Notes under the pieces: generated by a model
Told to the model about the DNA's origin: nothing
The model's input: only the letters and a program-made list of their open reading frames with translations
Databases searched by the model: none
NCBI RefSeq assembly: GCF_024347355.1
Contig: NZ_AP025467.1
Coordinates: 62,001-126,000, forward strand
DNA from: Vibrio chagasii
Lineage (GTDB): Bacteria > Pseudomonadota > Gammaproteobacteria > Enterobacterales > Vibrionaceae
Direction: 5' to 3'
DNA: 64,000 bases
Part shown: positions 45,356 through 53,146 of the stretch, one piece after another
Layout: every line of letters begins with the position of its first letter
Position numbering within the stretch: the stretch's first letter is position 1
Made by a program: the position numbers and the translations under genes

Positions 45356-46444
45356 TTAAGATTTAGAAGTCGCATTTTGGTACCAAACTTCAGAAAATAA
45401 TTCCAAACCAATAGCATTGAGTCGATCTGCATTTTTTGGAATTTCATAGTTATGGCCACCGCCATAGTACTGCTCGATTAATGGACGTATCTCTTCTTCC
45501 AATGCATTGATAGTACCACCAATAAAAAGGATTAAATCCAAGTCTAAGCCATCAGACAAAGTGTTTTTGACCTGCTCGAAAATATCTTCAGCTAGTTTTT
45601 TTCGTGCGCTATTAACCCAACTTGAATGGTCTTGTTCGACACCTTTCACATTAACTTTTCCTGAATCAATCAAGGTTCTAGCTTGCTCATGAGTGGCATG
45701 GCTGAACCCCAAGTCATAAAGGTAATTGGTAGCTTTCTTTACTAAGTTATTGAAACCGATATTAACTGTAGTCGACCTGTCCATATCGATTGTGCCATCA
45801 ACAAAAACTGCAATGTCAGTTGTTTTGCCGCCTGGATCAGCAACTGCAATTGTCTTACCAACATAGTCTTCATTTAGTACAAGCTTACCGTCACCATCTC
45901 TTTTAAATAGATAAGTTCGTAATGCAGCCAAAGCTTCAGGTTGAACTAGCAGGGAGATGATATTTTTTTTGCGGCTATTAGATTGATTAGTACCATTGGT
46001 CAATTCAAATGAGTCACGCATAGACTTCATTTTTTTATGTACATTTTCTGTGTTGATTGTGCCGTCAACTTTGAAGAACTGACGTAAGGGCATACCGGTA
46101 CAAAGTATGAATTTACGTTTGTCTAAGCTATCACCAAACTGATTTAGTGCATGCTGAAGCAATACCTGTGAAGGCTCGGTGAATGCAAAATCAGTATTTC
46201 TTGGAATGGGGTCTTTAACATCACCAATTGTATAGCTCTGGCCGGAAACGCTTGAAACAAAGTTACATAGACTAGGGCCAGAATTTGAAAGAGATAAGCT
46301 TGGATCCAATGTTACAAATCGATCATTGGTTCGTTCGATATGTGTCGGGAAGGTTGTGTTTATCAATTTTGAAGAAACCTTAAACTGAGCGTTGCCGTCA
46401 TCTATCCCGATGTAGATGATTGAATCATCATTTTTTTCTAACAT
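45356..46444 (-). CDS. parM: ParM/StbA-like actin-type partition ATPase
   Basis: A 362-residue actin-like ATPase from ATG 46444, chosen because GAGG lies 6 nt upstream; the frame is open further. The phosphate-1 motif IGIDDGNAQFK, the phosphate-2 motif VADPGGKTTDIAVF (about residues 200-213) and the adenosine motif LILFIGGTINAL mark the ParM/StbA family. Such proteins polymerise into filaments that push plasmid copies apart. Its presence implies the element exists as a low-copy plasmid, at least part of the time. Confidence 0.85.
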   Translation of the reverse strand: MLEKNDDSIIYIGIDDGNAQFKVSSKLINTTFPTHIERTNDRFVTLDPSLSLSNSGPSLCNFVSSVSGQSYTIGDVKDPIPRNTDFAFTEPSQVLLQHALNQFGDSLDKRKFILCTGMPLRQFFKVDGTINTENVHKKMKSMRDSFELTNGTNQSNSRKKNIISLLVQPEALAALRTYLFKRDGDGKLVLNEDYVGKTIAVADPGGKTTDIAVFVDGTIDMDRSTTVNIGFNNLVKKATNYLYDLGFSHATHEQARTLIDSGKVNVKGVEQDHSSWVNSARKKLAEDIFEQVKNTLSDGLDLDLILFIGGTINALEEEIRPLIEQYYGGGHNYEIPKNADRLNAIGLELFSEVWYQNATSKS

Positions 46445-46470
46445 AATACGCCTCATCTGATTGTTGTTTT

Positions 46471-46479
46471 TTATCCACA
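46471..46479 (+). promoter_or_regulatory. Consensus DnaA box
   Basis: TTATCCACA matches the DnaA-box consensus exactly. It lies in the short gap between the ParM-like gene and the divergent small gene at 46524. It is a single site without visible iterons, so an origin here is only suggested. It could act in control of the partition promoter. Confidence 0.4.
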
Positions 46480-46523
46480 CAAGTAATATATATCAAAAGA
46501 TTTAATTTTTCTATTCAAAGGAA

Positions 46524-46856
46524 GTGAAGGTGAAAACACATAAGGAAATGATGCTTTTGACTGCTGATATAGAGCTTCTAAAACAGTGGGGAAAAGGCAG
46601 CAAATACCGAATTTTTTCCATCTATTTCGTTAAAAAAACGGGGAAGCGATTCGTTGAGGTTAAAGGTTGCAACACAGGATCTATCTACTTTCGACTTGAA
46701 GACCTAATCTCTGAGGTAGACAAGCCCGAACTGCTATCCTGGCAGCATAACCCAAATGAAAACAAACCATTTTCTGAAAATAGAAACGGCAGGAAAAAAT
46801 TACCGGAAGGTGTAAAGAGGAAACTTGTTTGGGAGGAAATGTTGAATGTGGAATAA
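46524..46856 (+). CDS. Small hypothetical protein
   Basis: A 110-residue basic protein divergent from the ParM-like gene. It starts with GTG (46524 or 46530; AAAGGAAG is nearby). The central part (YRIFSIYFVKKTGKRFVEVKG) looks like a beta-sheet domain, and the C-terminus is basic. It overlaps the HTH gene that follows by 11 bases. Function unknown; pairing with a DNA-binding protein suggests regulation. Confidence 0.55.
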   Translation: MKVKTHKEMMLLTADIELLKQWGKGSKYRIFSIYFVKKTGKRFVEVKGCNTGSIYFRLEDLISEVDKPELLSWQHNPNENKPFSENRNGRKKLPEGVKRKLVWEEMLNVE

Positions 46857-47187
46857 TCATGAACTTGAATACTTGAGAAAGAAAGCTGGCATCCTTCCAA
46901 CAAAGGAGATCGCAAAGAACTTAAACAAGTCATATGCCAACGTACGCAAACAGGCGTCAAATGAAAACCTTTCTTTGTTCATTTCAAAGATTCCAAAAGA
47001 GAAAATTGAATTAGCGAACCAGATGATCAAAGCAGAAAAAAATGCTGCGGCAATCGTCAGGAAAACAGGTCTCTCACATTGCTACATACACAACTTGAAA
47101 TTCAAAAAAATTAAACACCTAAACAAGTCAAAGAAAAAGGTCGATGAAGAAAAAATAAGGCAGACTCTTAACTCGATTTTTGTCTAA
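46846..47187 (+). CDS. Helix-turn-helix small regulator
   Basis: A 113-residue basic protein. The N-terminal ELEYLRKKAGILPTKEIAKNLNKSYANVRKQA is a homeodomain-like or resolvase-like helix-turn-helix (W-N-x-x-E-x-x-x-L start, then IAxxLN and a recognition helix). A second similar unit (NAAAIVRKTGLSHCYIHNLK) follows near residues 65-85. GGGAGGAAATGTTGA precedes the ATG. It is probably a DNA-binding regulator or a partition/replication accessory factor. Confidence 0.65.
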   Translation: MWNNHELEYLRKKAGILPTKEIAKNLNKSYANVRKQASNENLSLFISKIPKEKIELANQMIKAEKNAAAIVRKTGLSHCYIHNLKFKKIKHLNKSKKKVDEEKIRQTLNSIFV

Positions 47188-47191
47188 CAAG

Positions 47192-47233
47192 GTTATATGT
47201 GTTTATTCAGTTTACTGAATAAATACATATAAC
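47192..47233. repeat. Near-perfect 19-bp inverted repeat
   Basis: The left arm GTTATATGTGTTTATTCAG (47192-47210), loop TTTA, and right arm CTGAATAAATACATATAAC (47215-47233) pair with a single G-T. It begins 4 bp after the stop of the HTH gene. It is AT-rich and lacks a U run, so it is a poor terminator. It may be a protein-binding site or recombination site at the left edge of the non-coding gap before the RNA array. Confidence 0.55.
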
Positions 47234-48241
47234 GTATTTTATGGTAAATAGCTTATGTTCAATTAAATAATATAAGAAATTCAAAGAAGAGTTGGTGTAC
47301 AACATTACACTCATTCAACATTTAACATAATGTATATAATACGACGTACGATAAGGAGTTATTATTGAGCGGTTTTTCGTCTTTTTTACTTCGTATAATA
47401 AGCAAAATATAACAACCAAAACTTCCTTCGTATACTCCGTAGATATTTCACCTTGTGACTGAATCAAGAGCCTCTTAAGCAGTCAATCGATAGCTGATTT
47501 CGTTCTACTTAACCTGCAACACTAAAACCATTTTCACTTGGCCTAATCAAACTATGACCTACGAATAGATCTGAATGAAAGTGCGATTGTTGACTGATAC
47601 TGCACATTAAAATTTAGTGACCTTTATGATTTCATAGCAAAAAAGTACTCACACAAGACGCATAGAAATGACGCTGCAAGTAAAGAGTAACACTCGTATC
47701 AAATCAGAGTTCTTGAATAACATTCAATGCATGCCTGAGCTTTCAAAGAAGAGCTAAAAAACGTTCAACTTAATAAAAAGCACTCTTCCATAACAATGAC
47801 TGGGGCTAAAAGAATCAGGCGGGGTCCTGCCATACCTAGTCTATTTACATGGAACTCAAACGCCATCTAATTAACACCAATAACTGCTGGAGAAATGGTG
47901 GTGTTTTAATGGTGTACCAAGAGAATATAATGAGAAAAAAGCAAACGGAGAGGATAAAATAAGATAAATACCGGCATTGGAATATTCATTTAAACCAGTG
48001 TTTAACCAGTATAAAGCCAGTAATAAATAATGGTAGATGCCTAGAATTGGGGTTAAAAAATTCATCAGCCCCTTCTTTATAATTAAAATATTTTAAACTT
48101 AAAACTAATTAAAAAATTAAAAGGGCTTCGCCTGACTTTAGAGAAAAAATAATCGTTGTCAAGGACTAGATTTCATTTTTGAGCGGGGGTGGACGGGATT
48201 GGCTGGGGCCGAGCTGTCGGGGGTGTCCCCCTAAGAAGCGG
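47234..48241. other. 1-kb non-coding gap at the left border of the RNA array
   Basis: No convincing gene is visible. The left part is AT-rich. The right end (48180-48231) turns G-rich and contains a perfect mini-hairpin GGGGG-TGT-CCCCC at 48219-48231. A minus-strand GGCGAAGCCC at about 48124-48133 echoes the GGCGAAGCC of the RNA copies, but no full copy is present. This may be a decayed border of the array. Confidence 0.4.
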
Positions 48242-48287
48242 TAGGCAGGTGGTAAATGGGATCCGTGATCCCATTTACTCGTGCCTA
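48242..48287 (-). terminator. Long hairpin at 3' end of first cargo gene
   Basis: TAAATGGGATC (48253-48263), loop CGT, GATCCCATTTA (48267-48277) pair perfectly. An outer TAGGCA/TGCCTA (48242-48247 and 48282-48287) extends the stem. It overlaps the stop codon of the first cargo gene. No long U run follows, so it may protect the mRNA end as much as terminate it. Confidence 0.55.
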
Positions 48288-48722
48288 GATGAAATACATT
48301 TCGCTTGTAGGAGCAAGTTTGGATTTGGTTTCAACCATTTCAATTTTGCGTCCTAAGATGCGCCATACGTAGTTACATACTGTGCAAGTTTTGTGTTCCA
48401 CTGTAGAAACCAAAGTTGGCTCAACATGCTCCCCTGTCATCTCTGCGGCAATTGCCTGTGCCTTAGCGACTGCTGAACCGTTTTGGCGATTTACTGTTAA
48501 CGGAAATAGCTTTTCCTTTAAAACATCGCCTAGTGGCTTCTGCCCTTTTGTTCCTAAAACGTATTTGAAACCAAGCTCGCAATACACAGCAGTTTCAACC
48601 TGCTTTACAAACTCAATGCTGAAAAAGCGACCCTTTACAAGACCAAGATTATTGTCGCCAACAACGCCGATAAGCTTGTTGTTGTGAATGTAAAATTTAT
48701 TGATAATTGCTGAATTGTTCAT
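48285..48722 (-). CDS. Array cargo 0: paralogue of cargo 2
   Basis: A 145-residue protein from the ATG at 48722, which follows the shared leader GCTTGGGGGCATT. It is related over its whole length to the product at 50070-50510: GVVGDNNLGLVKGRFFSIE against GTVGENNIGLTKGRFFSVK, then YCELGFKYVLGTKGQKPLGD, KLFPL/KLQAL, and KTCTVCNYVWRILGR against KTCTVSRYEWKVMGR. No family is recognised, and there is no membrane segment. It is the leftmost cargo gene of the array. Confidence 0.7.
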   Translation of the reverse strand: MNNSAIINKFYIHNNKLIGVVGDNNLGLVKGRFFSIEFVKQVETAVYCELGFKYVLGTKGQKPLGDVLKEKLFPLTVNRQNGSAVAKAQAIAAEMTGEHVEPTLVSTVEHKTCTVCNYVWRILGRKIEMVETKSKLAPTSEMYFI

Positions 48723-48865
48723 AATGCCCCCAAGCATATTTAGTGAAAAAGCGTATCTCTCTCAACTGTTTTAATTATACCTAACTCGTTGAAAATTACC
48801 ACAAGTTAGCACCATTTACTTGGAATTAAATTCCTTGACTTTGTGCCGGACAAACCAGACACAAT
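48723..48865. promoter_or_regulatory. Array spacer 0: divergent promoters
   Basis: Gene promoter: -10 TATAAT on the minus strand at 48774-48779, followed by AAAACAGTTG and the leader GCTTGGGGGCATT. RNA promoter on the plus strand: TTGACT 48835-48840, 19 nt, CACAAT 48860-48865. Between them lies TTACCACAAGTTAGCA, a variant of the motif shared by the spacers. Confidence 0.7.
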
Positions 48866-49243
48866 GGGGCTCGAAGAGGGTTTCACTTTTTAGGCGCAGC
48901 CGTTAAAAAAGTGCATAAAAAAACAAGAAAGGCGAAGCCTTATCATTTTCTTTGTTTGTTTCTGCAATAGATTTGCCAATGCTCTTTATCGTTGGCAATT
49001 CTATTGCATCAAACACAGAAGCAGCCTTGAGCTTCTCTTTTATTGTGTGCAAATACAACTGCATTTCGACTGACAAACGGCTCTTTTGTTTGGCGATCAA
49101 AATGCGTATTTGCAGCTCTTTCAGCGAGTTTCGAGCTGCCGCCAAATACAACGAGTTCCGAGTTGTGTTATTTGGCAAACGGGTAAGTCAGGGAGGGTGG
49201 GCCTCGGTGATGACAAGGGTGGCTGACCCTTTTAATTGGAGAG
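48866..49243 (+). ncRNA. Array RNA copy 1 (divergent)
   Basis: About 378 nt. It begins GGGGCTCGAAGAGGG and ends GGAGAG. The first hairpin has arms CACTTTT/AAAAGTG and encloses GGCGCAGCC, the only copy where GGCGAAGCC is changed there. The long hairpin uses GCAATAGA/TTCTATTGC with CCAATG/CGTTGG, so the A-G mismatch of other copies is a normal pair. The later hairpin has GCAAATAC/GTATTTGC. Conserved GGGTGGGCCTCGG is present, but the final 3' hairpin is altered. It is the most divergent copy. Confidence 0.75.
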
Positions 49244-49246
49244 TCG

Positions 49247-49489
49247 TTAGCTAGCTGCAATGGCTACAGCTAGTAACGTATACCATAGGGTTAATGCAAA
49301 AATTAGTGCTTTGTGCTTTTTGAAGAATCGAATAAGGCGATCCAAAATTCCAAATGCATCCACTAAAGCAACCAACAATACAAGAACAGTAAAGCCGTCA
49401 GCTAATGTTGAGAATCCCAACTTGTCCAATGTGAAAGACAAAAATTCAGCCAAGGCTAAAACTCTAACAAATAACACAGCAACGTTCAT
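49247..49489 (-). CDS. Array cargo 1: small membrane protein
   Basis: An 80-residue protein from ATG 49489 with the canonical site AAAGGAGG 5 nt upstream, unlike the other lead cargo genes. Three hydrophobic segments (VLFVRVLALAEFLSF, FTVLVLLVALVDAFG, ALIFALTLWYTLLAVAIAA) cover most of it, with a short basic loop RFFKKHK. Its 3' end almost touches RNA copy 1. The small size and toxin- or holin-like layout are suggestive, but no family is recognised. Confidence 0.6.
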   Translation of the reverse strand: MNVAVLFVRVLALAEFLSFTLDKLGFSTLADGFTVLVLLVALVDAFGILDRLIRFFKKHKALIFALTLWYTLLAVAIAAS

Positions 49490-49663
49490 ATTAGCCTCCT
49501 TTCCTACTTTCACAATTTGCGCTAGTTTATGGTAACTCGTGTTTTGTACTTTTGTTTAACTTAGAATTTTATTTTACTTCAAAACATGCAAAATGTTCCG
49601 TTGTATTTAATTAATTTACAGCATATATATAGTTGCAATTAGTCCGGATAAATCCGTTACAAT
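49490..49663. promoter_or_regulatory. Array spacer 1: atypical
   Basis: RNA promoter: TTGCAA 49633-49638, 19 nt, TACAAT 49658-49663. The gene side lacks the GCTTGGGGGC leader and the usual AACAGTTG start. The shared motif appears inverted here, reading GCTAGTTTATGGTAA on the plus strand at about 49520-49534 and lying close to the gene. This differs from the other spacers. Confidence 0.6.
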
Positions 49664-50045
49664 AGGGCTCGAAGAGGGGCAGCTTTTTAGGCGAAGCCGT
49701 TAAGAAAAGCAGTAAAGCTCTTGCTGGTGAAGCCAATCATTATGCCTCGAGGTTCAACTACATTCACTGTGACAATGCGCCTTATCGTTGGCACTGTGAA
49801 TGTGAACCTCTTGGCATGCAGCCCTGAGCGAAATAAAAAATTGGGCAAAGTTGGGAATCAGCAAGCATCATGACAGCAGTCTTTTTAGCTGGCATTATGC
49901 TTGCGCCCAATTTGACATTATAAGCGCGAGGTACGAGCGCTAGCACACTTCCGAAGCATGAGGATTAGTGTGCAGCAAAGGTAATCGCGGGAATGAGGGT
50001 GGGCCTCGGAACGCGTAGGAAATGCAATGGCCTGATAGTGGAGAG
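49664..50045 (+). ncRNA. Array RNA copy 2
   Basis: About 382 nt. First hairpin GCTTTT/AAAAGC around GGCGAAGCC. The long hairpin has GAGGTTCA/TGAACCTC and ACATTCAC/GTGAATGT with the conserved UGACA/UGGCA pair near the tip. The second long hairpin has AATTGGGC/GCCCAATT and GCAAGCAT/ATGCTTGC, where most copies have CAATAGG/CCTATTG. It keeps GAGGTACGAGC, GGGTGGGCCTCGG and the TGCAATGGCCT 3' hairpin. Confidence 0.82.
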
Positions 50046-50066
50046 CAAAACAGGGCTCACGCCCTG
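50046..50066 (-). terminator. Terminator of array cargo 2
   Basis: On the minus strand CAGGGC-GTGA-GCCCTG is followed by TTTT (positions 50051-50066 and 50047-50050), directly after the stop of cargo 2 and abutting the 3' end of RNA copy 2. Confidence 0.7.
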
Positions 50067-50069
50067 CCC

Positions 50070-50510
50070 TTACAATACTTCAAGTTCACTGTGCTGAGTG
50101 GTTGGGTATGCTGTCTGTTGTATCATGATTGAGCGCCCCATAACCTTCCATTCATATCTAGATACTGTGCAAGTTTTGTATTGTTTGATCTCTTTAAGCG
50201 TTGGCTCTTTGAACTTGCGACCTAATAACTCTTTAGCAACATGGTGAGCTTTACCAATTGCTGATCCAACATGAATCTCACAACATAGCGCTTGCAACTT
50301 CTCTTTCAAGATGTCACCCAGTGGCTTCTCTCCTTTCGTTCCAAGAATGTATTTAATTCCCAGTTCGCAGTAATGTGCGCCATCGGTTTGTTGTATTGTC
50401 TTTACGCTAAAGAAACGCCCTTTTGTAAGTCCAATATTGTTTTCGCCAACCGTACCAATTAGTTTGCCGTTAACGCTGTAGTAGTTATTGATTGTTGCTG
50501 ATAATTTCAT
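50070..50510 (-). CDS. Array cargo 2: paralogue of cargo 0
   Basis: A 146-residue protein with ATG 50510 after the leader GCTTGGGGGCATT. It is homologous to the product at 48285 over its full length, with conserved GKLIGTVGENNIGLTKGRFFS, YCELGIKYILGTKGEKPLGDILKEKL and KTCTVSRYEWKVMGR. The CxxC of the paralogue (TVCNY) is lost here. It has no known family. The two paralogues suggest duplication of a whole module or repeated acquisition of one cargo type. Confidence 0.7.
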   Translation of the reverse strand: MKLSATINNYYSVNGKLIGTVGENNIGLTKGRFFSVKTIQQTDGAHYCELGIKYILGTKGEKPLGDILKEKLQALCCEIHVGSAIGKAHHVAKELLGRKFKEPTLKEIKQYKTCTVSRYEWKVMGRSIMIQQTAYPTTQHSELEVL

Positions 50511-50654
50511 AATGCCCCCAAGCATGTCCGTTGATAAAACAGTATGTTTTCCAACTGTTTAAAGTATAGCAAAACCTCAGATTATTACCATAAATTAACA
50601 CTGATATATTGAAAGTAAATTAGTTGACTTTGTGCCGGACAAAGGAGACACAAT
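50511..50654. promoter_or_regulatory. Array spacer 2: divergent promoters
   Basis: Gene -10 TATACT on the minus strand at 50563-50568, then AAACAGTTGG and the leader GCTTGGGGGCATT. RNA promoter TTGACT 50624-50629, 19 nt, CACAAT 50649-50654. The shared motif reads TTACCATAAATTAACA. Confidence 0.72.
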
Positions 50655-51025
50655 GGGGCTCGAAGAGGGTCAGCTTTTTAGGCGAAGCCGTTAAGAAAAG
50701 CGTTGAAATGCTTTTAGATAAGGCGAAGCCTTACAACCTTTTGGCCACCAGCAATTCTGCATTCTCTGTGACAATGTGCTCTACCGTTGGCACTGATAAT
50801 GCAGTTGGTGGACAAGCAGCCTTGAGCTAAACAAAAAGCTTTCACAAAATGCCCTGCATCGAGGATGACAACATTCTTTTTCGTTGGCATCTTCGTTGCA
50901 AATTTTGTGGCATTTCATCTTTTGATTTCGTTCATGAAAAGTGAGGTACGAGCTTTCATGAACTAGGGTAAAGCATGGTGGGTGGGCCACGGTGATGCTT
51001 AGGGAGAATCCCTGATAATGGAGTG
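50655..51025 (+). ncRNA. Array RNA copy 3
   Basis: About 371 nt. First hairpin GCTTTT/AAAAGC around GGCGAAGCC; a second GGCGAAGCC follows. The long hairpin has GCATT...CTGTG/CACTG...AATGC. The second long hairpin has ACAAAAT/ATTTTGT and CGAGGATG/CATCTTCG with the ACAA/TTGG tip. The 3' end is altered (GGGTGGGCCACGGTGATGCTTAGGGAGAATCCC), resembling copy 1 rather than the later copies. Confidence 0.78.
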
Positions 51026-51091
51026 CAAATCTTGGCTCACTCAGAGCCAGGTAAGTGATTGGCCTTCAGGTAGAAGGCCATCACAAGAGGT

Positions 51092-52249
51092 TTATGCAGC
51101 TTCGTTAACAACCTCTTCAACTTCTTGGGGGAAGTATTTCAGTTCATGAGCTTTACGCTCTTCGCTTAATGGCACATCAAGAGCCACCAGTAGCTTATTC
51201 GCAGCAAGGTCAATTGCGGCCTTATTCGTTACCATGTTACCAGTAATCGGGTCGATGATTCGGCCAGTGAAATCAGAGGTATCCTTGTCACGGCTGTAGT
51301 TCAGGCTTTCCAACTTGCTCCAGGTTACCGCCTCAAGGGAACCGAAATGTTCCATAGCTGCGAACCCTGCCACTGCTACTGCTTTAAGCATAGCAACGTG
51401 AGTTAGTATATTCTTGTTACGTACCACGTCCGGCGTTTCATCGTTGAAGGCCAAACCACTCCAACCCATTTCGCGGCTCACGATCGTCCAGAACTGGTTA
51501 GCTAGGTCGATTTTGCATTCGCTGATTTCCTTAACCGACTTTGGCAAGCCTAGCAGCACTTGGTTAACGTCCTTGATTGCTTTTAGTGGGAAGTAGTATT
51601 TACTCGCCTTGGTAATTGTATTGTGTTCAAAGTCTACGCAGTCCTTAAAGGCAACACATTGCTCAGCCAGTTGACGGGCCAATACTGGTAGAGGGTCACG
51701 AGAATTAAACGCATCGCTAATACTTTGCTGTGGTTTAGCAAGGTTTTGGTTTATGTCCGTGAATCCAAGTTGACGCTCTTTCAGTGTTAGATTTGTATAC
51801 AGCATTACTGGGATGTCGATGTTGGCCAAATCGAAGCCAAGTTCATCCAACTTATCAATGAACATCTCTAGCGCGATATCAATACCCGTCATGCGGTGCT
51901 GACCATCAAACAACTTTATTGTGTTACACATAGACACCCATAAGTGCCCCACTTTTGCACCTTCCGCAATTGGTTCGAATTCTGGTCGCTTATTAGACTT
52001 CGCGCTAACTACACCAGTAACCGTTGGGATGATATAAAAGCGCTTGTAATTGTCGATTAAGTAATCCGCGAAAGCCTGAGCTCGCTTCATATTTACTTCT
52101 CGCTGGCTTCGCTTAAGCACTGAACCTTTGTCATCAATGCGAAGAAGTTTTACCAGGATTTCAGCTGGTACATTGATAGAGTAAAATGGCTTGAACTGTT
52201 CACCTTGTGCGCAAGGTAGTTTGTGAGCAAAATTCTTATCGATAGGCAT
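51092..52249 (-). CDS. Array cargo 3: DGQHR-domain protein (DndB-like)
   Basis: A 385-residue protein from ATG 52249 after the shared leader. The motif KLFDGQHRMTGID near residue 120 defines the DGQHR domain, found in DndB (control of DNA phosphorothioation) and in related phage and island proteins. SQREVNMKRAQAFADYL precedes it and GFTDINQNLAKPQQSISDAFN follows, both matching the family pattern. It is the only cargo I can place in a known family. A role in DNA modification, restriction or their control is inferred from the family. Confidence 0.8.
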   Translation of the reverse strand: MPIDKNFAHKLPCAQGEQFKPFYSINVPAEILVKLLRIDDKGSVLKRSQREVNMKRAQAFADYLIDNYKRFYIIPTVTGVVSAKSNKRPEFEPIAEGAKVGHLWVSMCNTIKLFDGQHRMTGIDIALEMFIDKLDELGFDLANIDIPVMLYTNLTLKERQLGFTDINQNLAKPQQSISDAFNSRDPLPVLARQLAEQCVAFKDCVDFEHNTITKASKYYFPLKAIKDVNQVLLGLPKSVKEISECKIDLANQFWTIVSREMGWSGLAFNDETPDVVRNKNILTHVAMLKAVAVAGFAAMEHFGSLEAVTWSKLESLNYSRDKDTSDFTGRIIDPITGNMVTNKAAIDLAANKLLVALDVPLSEERKAHELKYFPQEVEEVVNEAA

Positions 52250-52423
52250 AACGTAGTCCCCCAAGACTTATATTAAATGATTGAGTTCTAAGCGATTCCT
52301 CAAACTCTTGAACTGTAGTTATTATAGTACTGTAGCAAGTAAATTACCATAAATTAGCATCTAATATTGAAAATTAAAGTCAATTAATTATGTTGACACT
52401 GGACCGGACAAAGGGGACACAAT
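52250..52423. promoter_or_regulatory. Array spacer 3: divergent promoters
   Basis: Gene -10 TATAAT on the minus strand at 52321-52326, then a leader ending GTCTTGGGGGACTACGTT, a variant of the usual leader. RNA promoter TTGACA 52393-52398, 19 nt, CACAAT 52418-52423. Shared motif TTACCATAAATTAGCA. Confidence 0.72.
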
Positions 52424-52804
52424 AGGGCTCGAAGAGGGTCAGCAATTTAGGCGAAGCCGTTAAGAATTGCGTTACAAATGCTTTTAGATGGCGAAGCCAG
52501 TCACTTTGACCACCAGCCGATCTGCAGGTGGAATGCCAATGCGCTTCATCGTTGGCATTTCATTTGCCGGATTGTGGTTAAACAGCCTTGAGCAAATAGA
52601 CGCTTTTGTTTTAATAGGGTTCTGCATCTGTAGTGCCAGTAGTCTTTTGAACTGGCTCTTCAGATGCCCCTATTAAATCAGTAATGTGAGGAACGAGCAT
52701 TAGACACTCTTAGTGAGGTACGAACGTTAGAGTGTCAGCAAAGGTAACGCGGGAGGGGTGGGCCTCGGAGTGCGTAGGAAATGCAATGGCCTATTAAGGG
52801 AGAG
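52424..52804 (+). ncRNA. Array RNA copy 4
   Basis: About 381 nt. First hairpin GCAATT/AATTGC around GGCGAAGCC, a clear paired change from the GCTTTT/AAAAGC copies. The long hairpin GCAGGTGGAATG/CATTTCATTTGC is held by several G-U pairs. The second long hairpin has TTTAATAGG/CCTATTAAA and GCATCTG/CAGATGC. It ends in the full conserved 3' hairpin TGGGCC...TGCGTAGGAAATGCA...GGCCT and GGGAGAG. Confidence 0.85.
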
Positions 52805-52846
52805 TTTTGTCACCTGACTGCGTAAGCCAGGTGATCCAGTTATGGA

Positions 52847-53146
52847 TTAATATTTTTGCTTCGAAATCAGCTCTTTGATTTCTTCCTCAGTGCCATTCTT
52901 CCAAACTTTATTGGCGGTGTAGCGCAGTTCGAGAGATAGCGCGTAAGGGTTTGGGTAATTGCTTTCGATGTGCCTACCATCATTGAGGTAGATGCTCGCA
53001 CATACACGTTCCTTCAAGAACTCAGCAAGTCGCTCTTTAGCCTCTTCATGAGTGGCACACTCTATTGTCTCGCGAGTGTGGCAATCCGTAAGGTGTGCAA
53101 ACGTTTTGACCGAATACGTAGCTTCTTCAATATTTCTATTACTCAT
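52847..53146 (-). CDS. Array cargo 4: small hypothetical protein
   Basis: A 99-residue protein from ATG 53146, directly after the leader GCTTGGGGGCATGT. An in-frame TTG four codons upstream belongs to the leader. The sequence TRETIECATHEEAKERLAEFLKERV suggests a small alpha/beta fold. No family recognised. An inverted repeat TCACCTG/CAGGTGA (52811-52834) lies after its stop. Confidence 0.65.
   Translation of the reverse strand: MSNRNIEEATYSVKTFAHLTDCHTRETIECATHEEAKERLAEFLKERVCASIYLNDGRHIESNYPNPYALSLELRYTANKVWKNGTEEEIKELISKQKY

Noticed and set aside
47871..48065. 64-residue hydrophobic open frame on the minus strand
   Set aside because: Weak start, no ribosome site and AT-driven hydrophobic composition in an otherwise empty region.
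50624..51025. Plus-strand open frames inside RNA copies (50624-50830, 58450-58656, 61262-61525, 63515-63811)
   Set aside because: Similar peptides arise only because the DNA is conserved. The frames shift or stop between copies, start sites differ, and substitutions follow stem pairing rather than codon positions.
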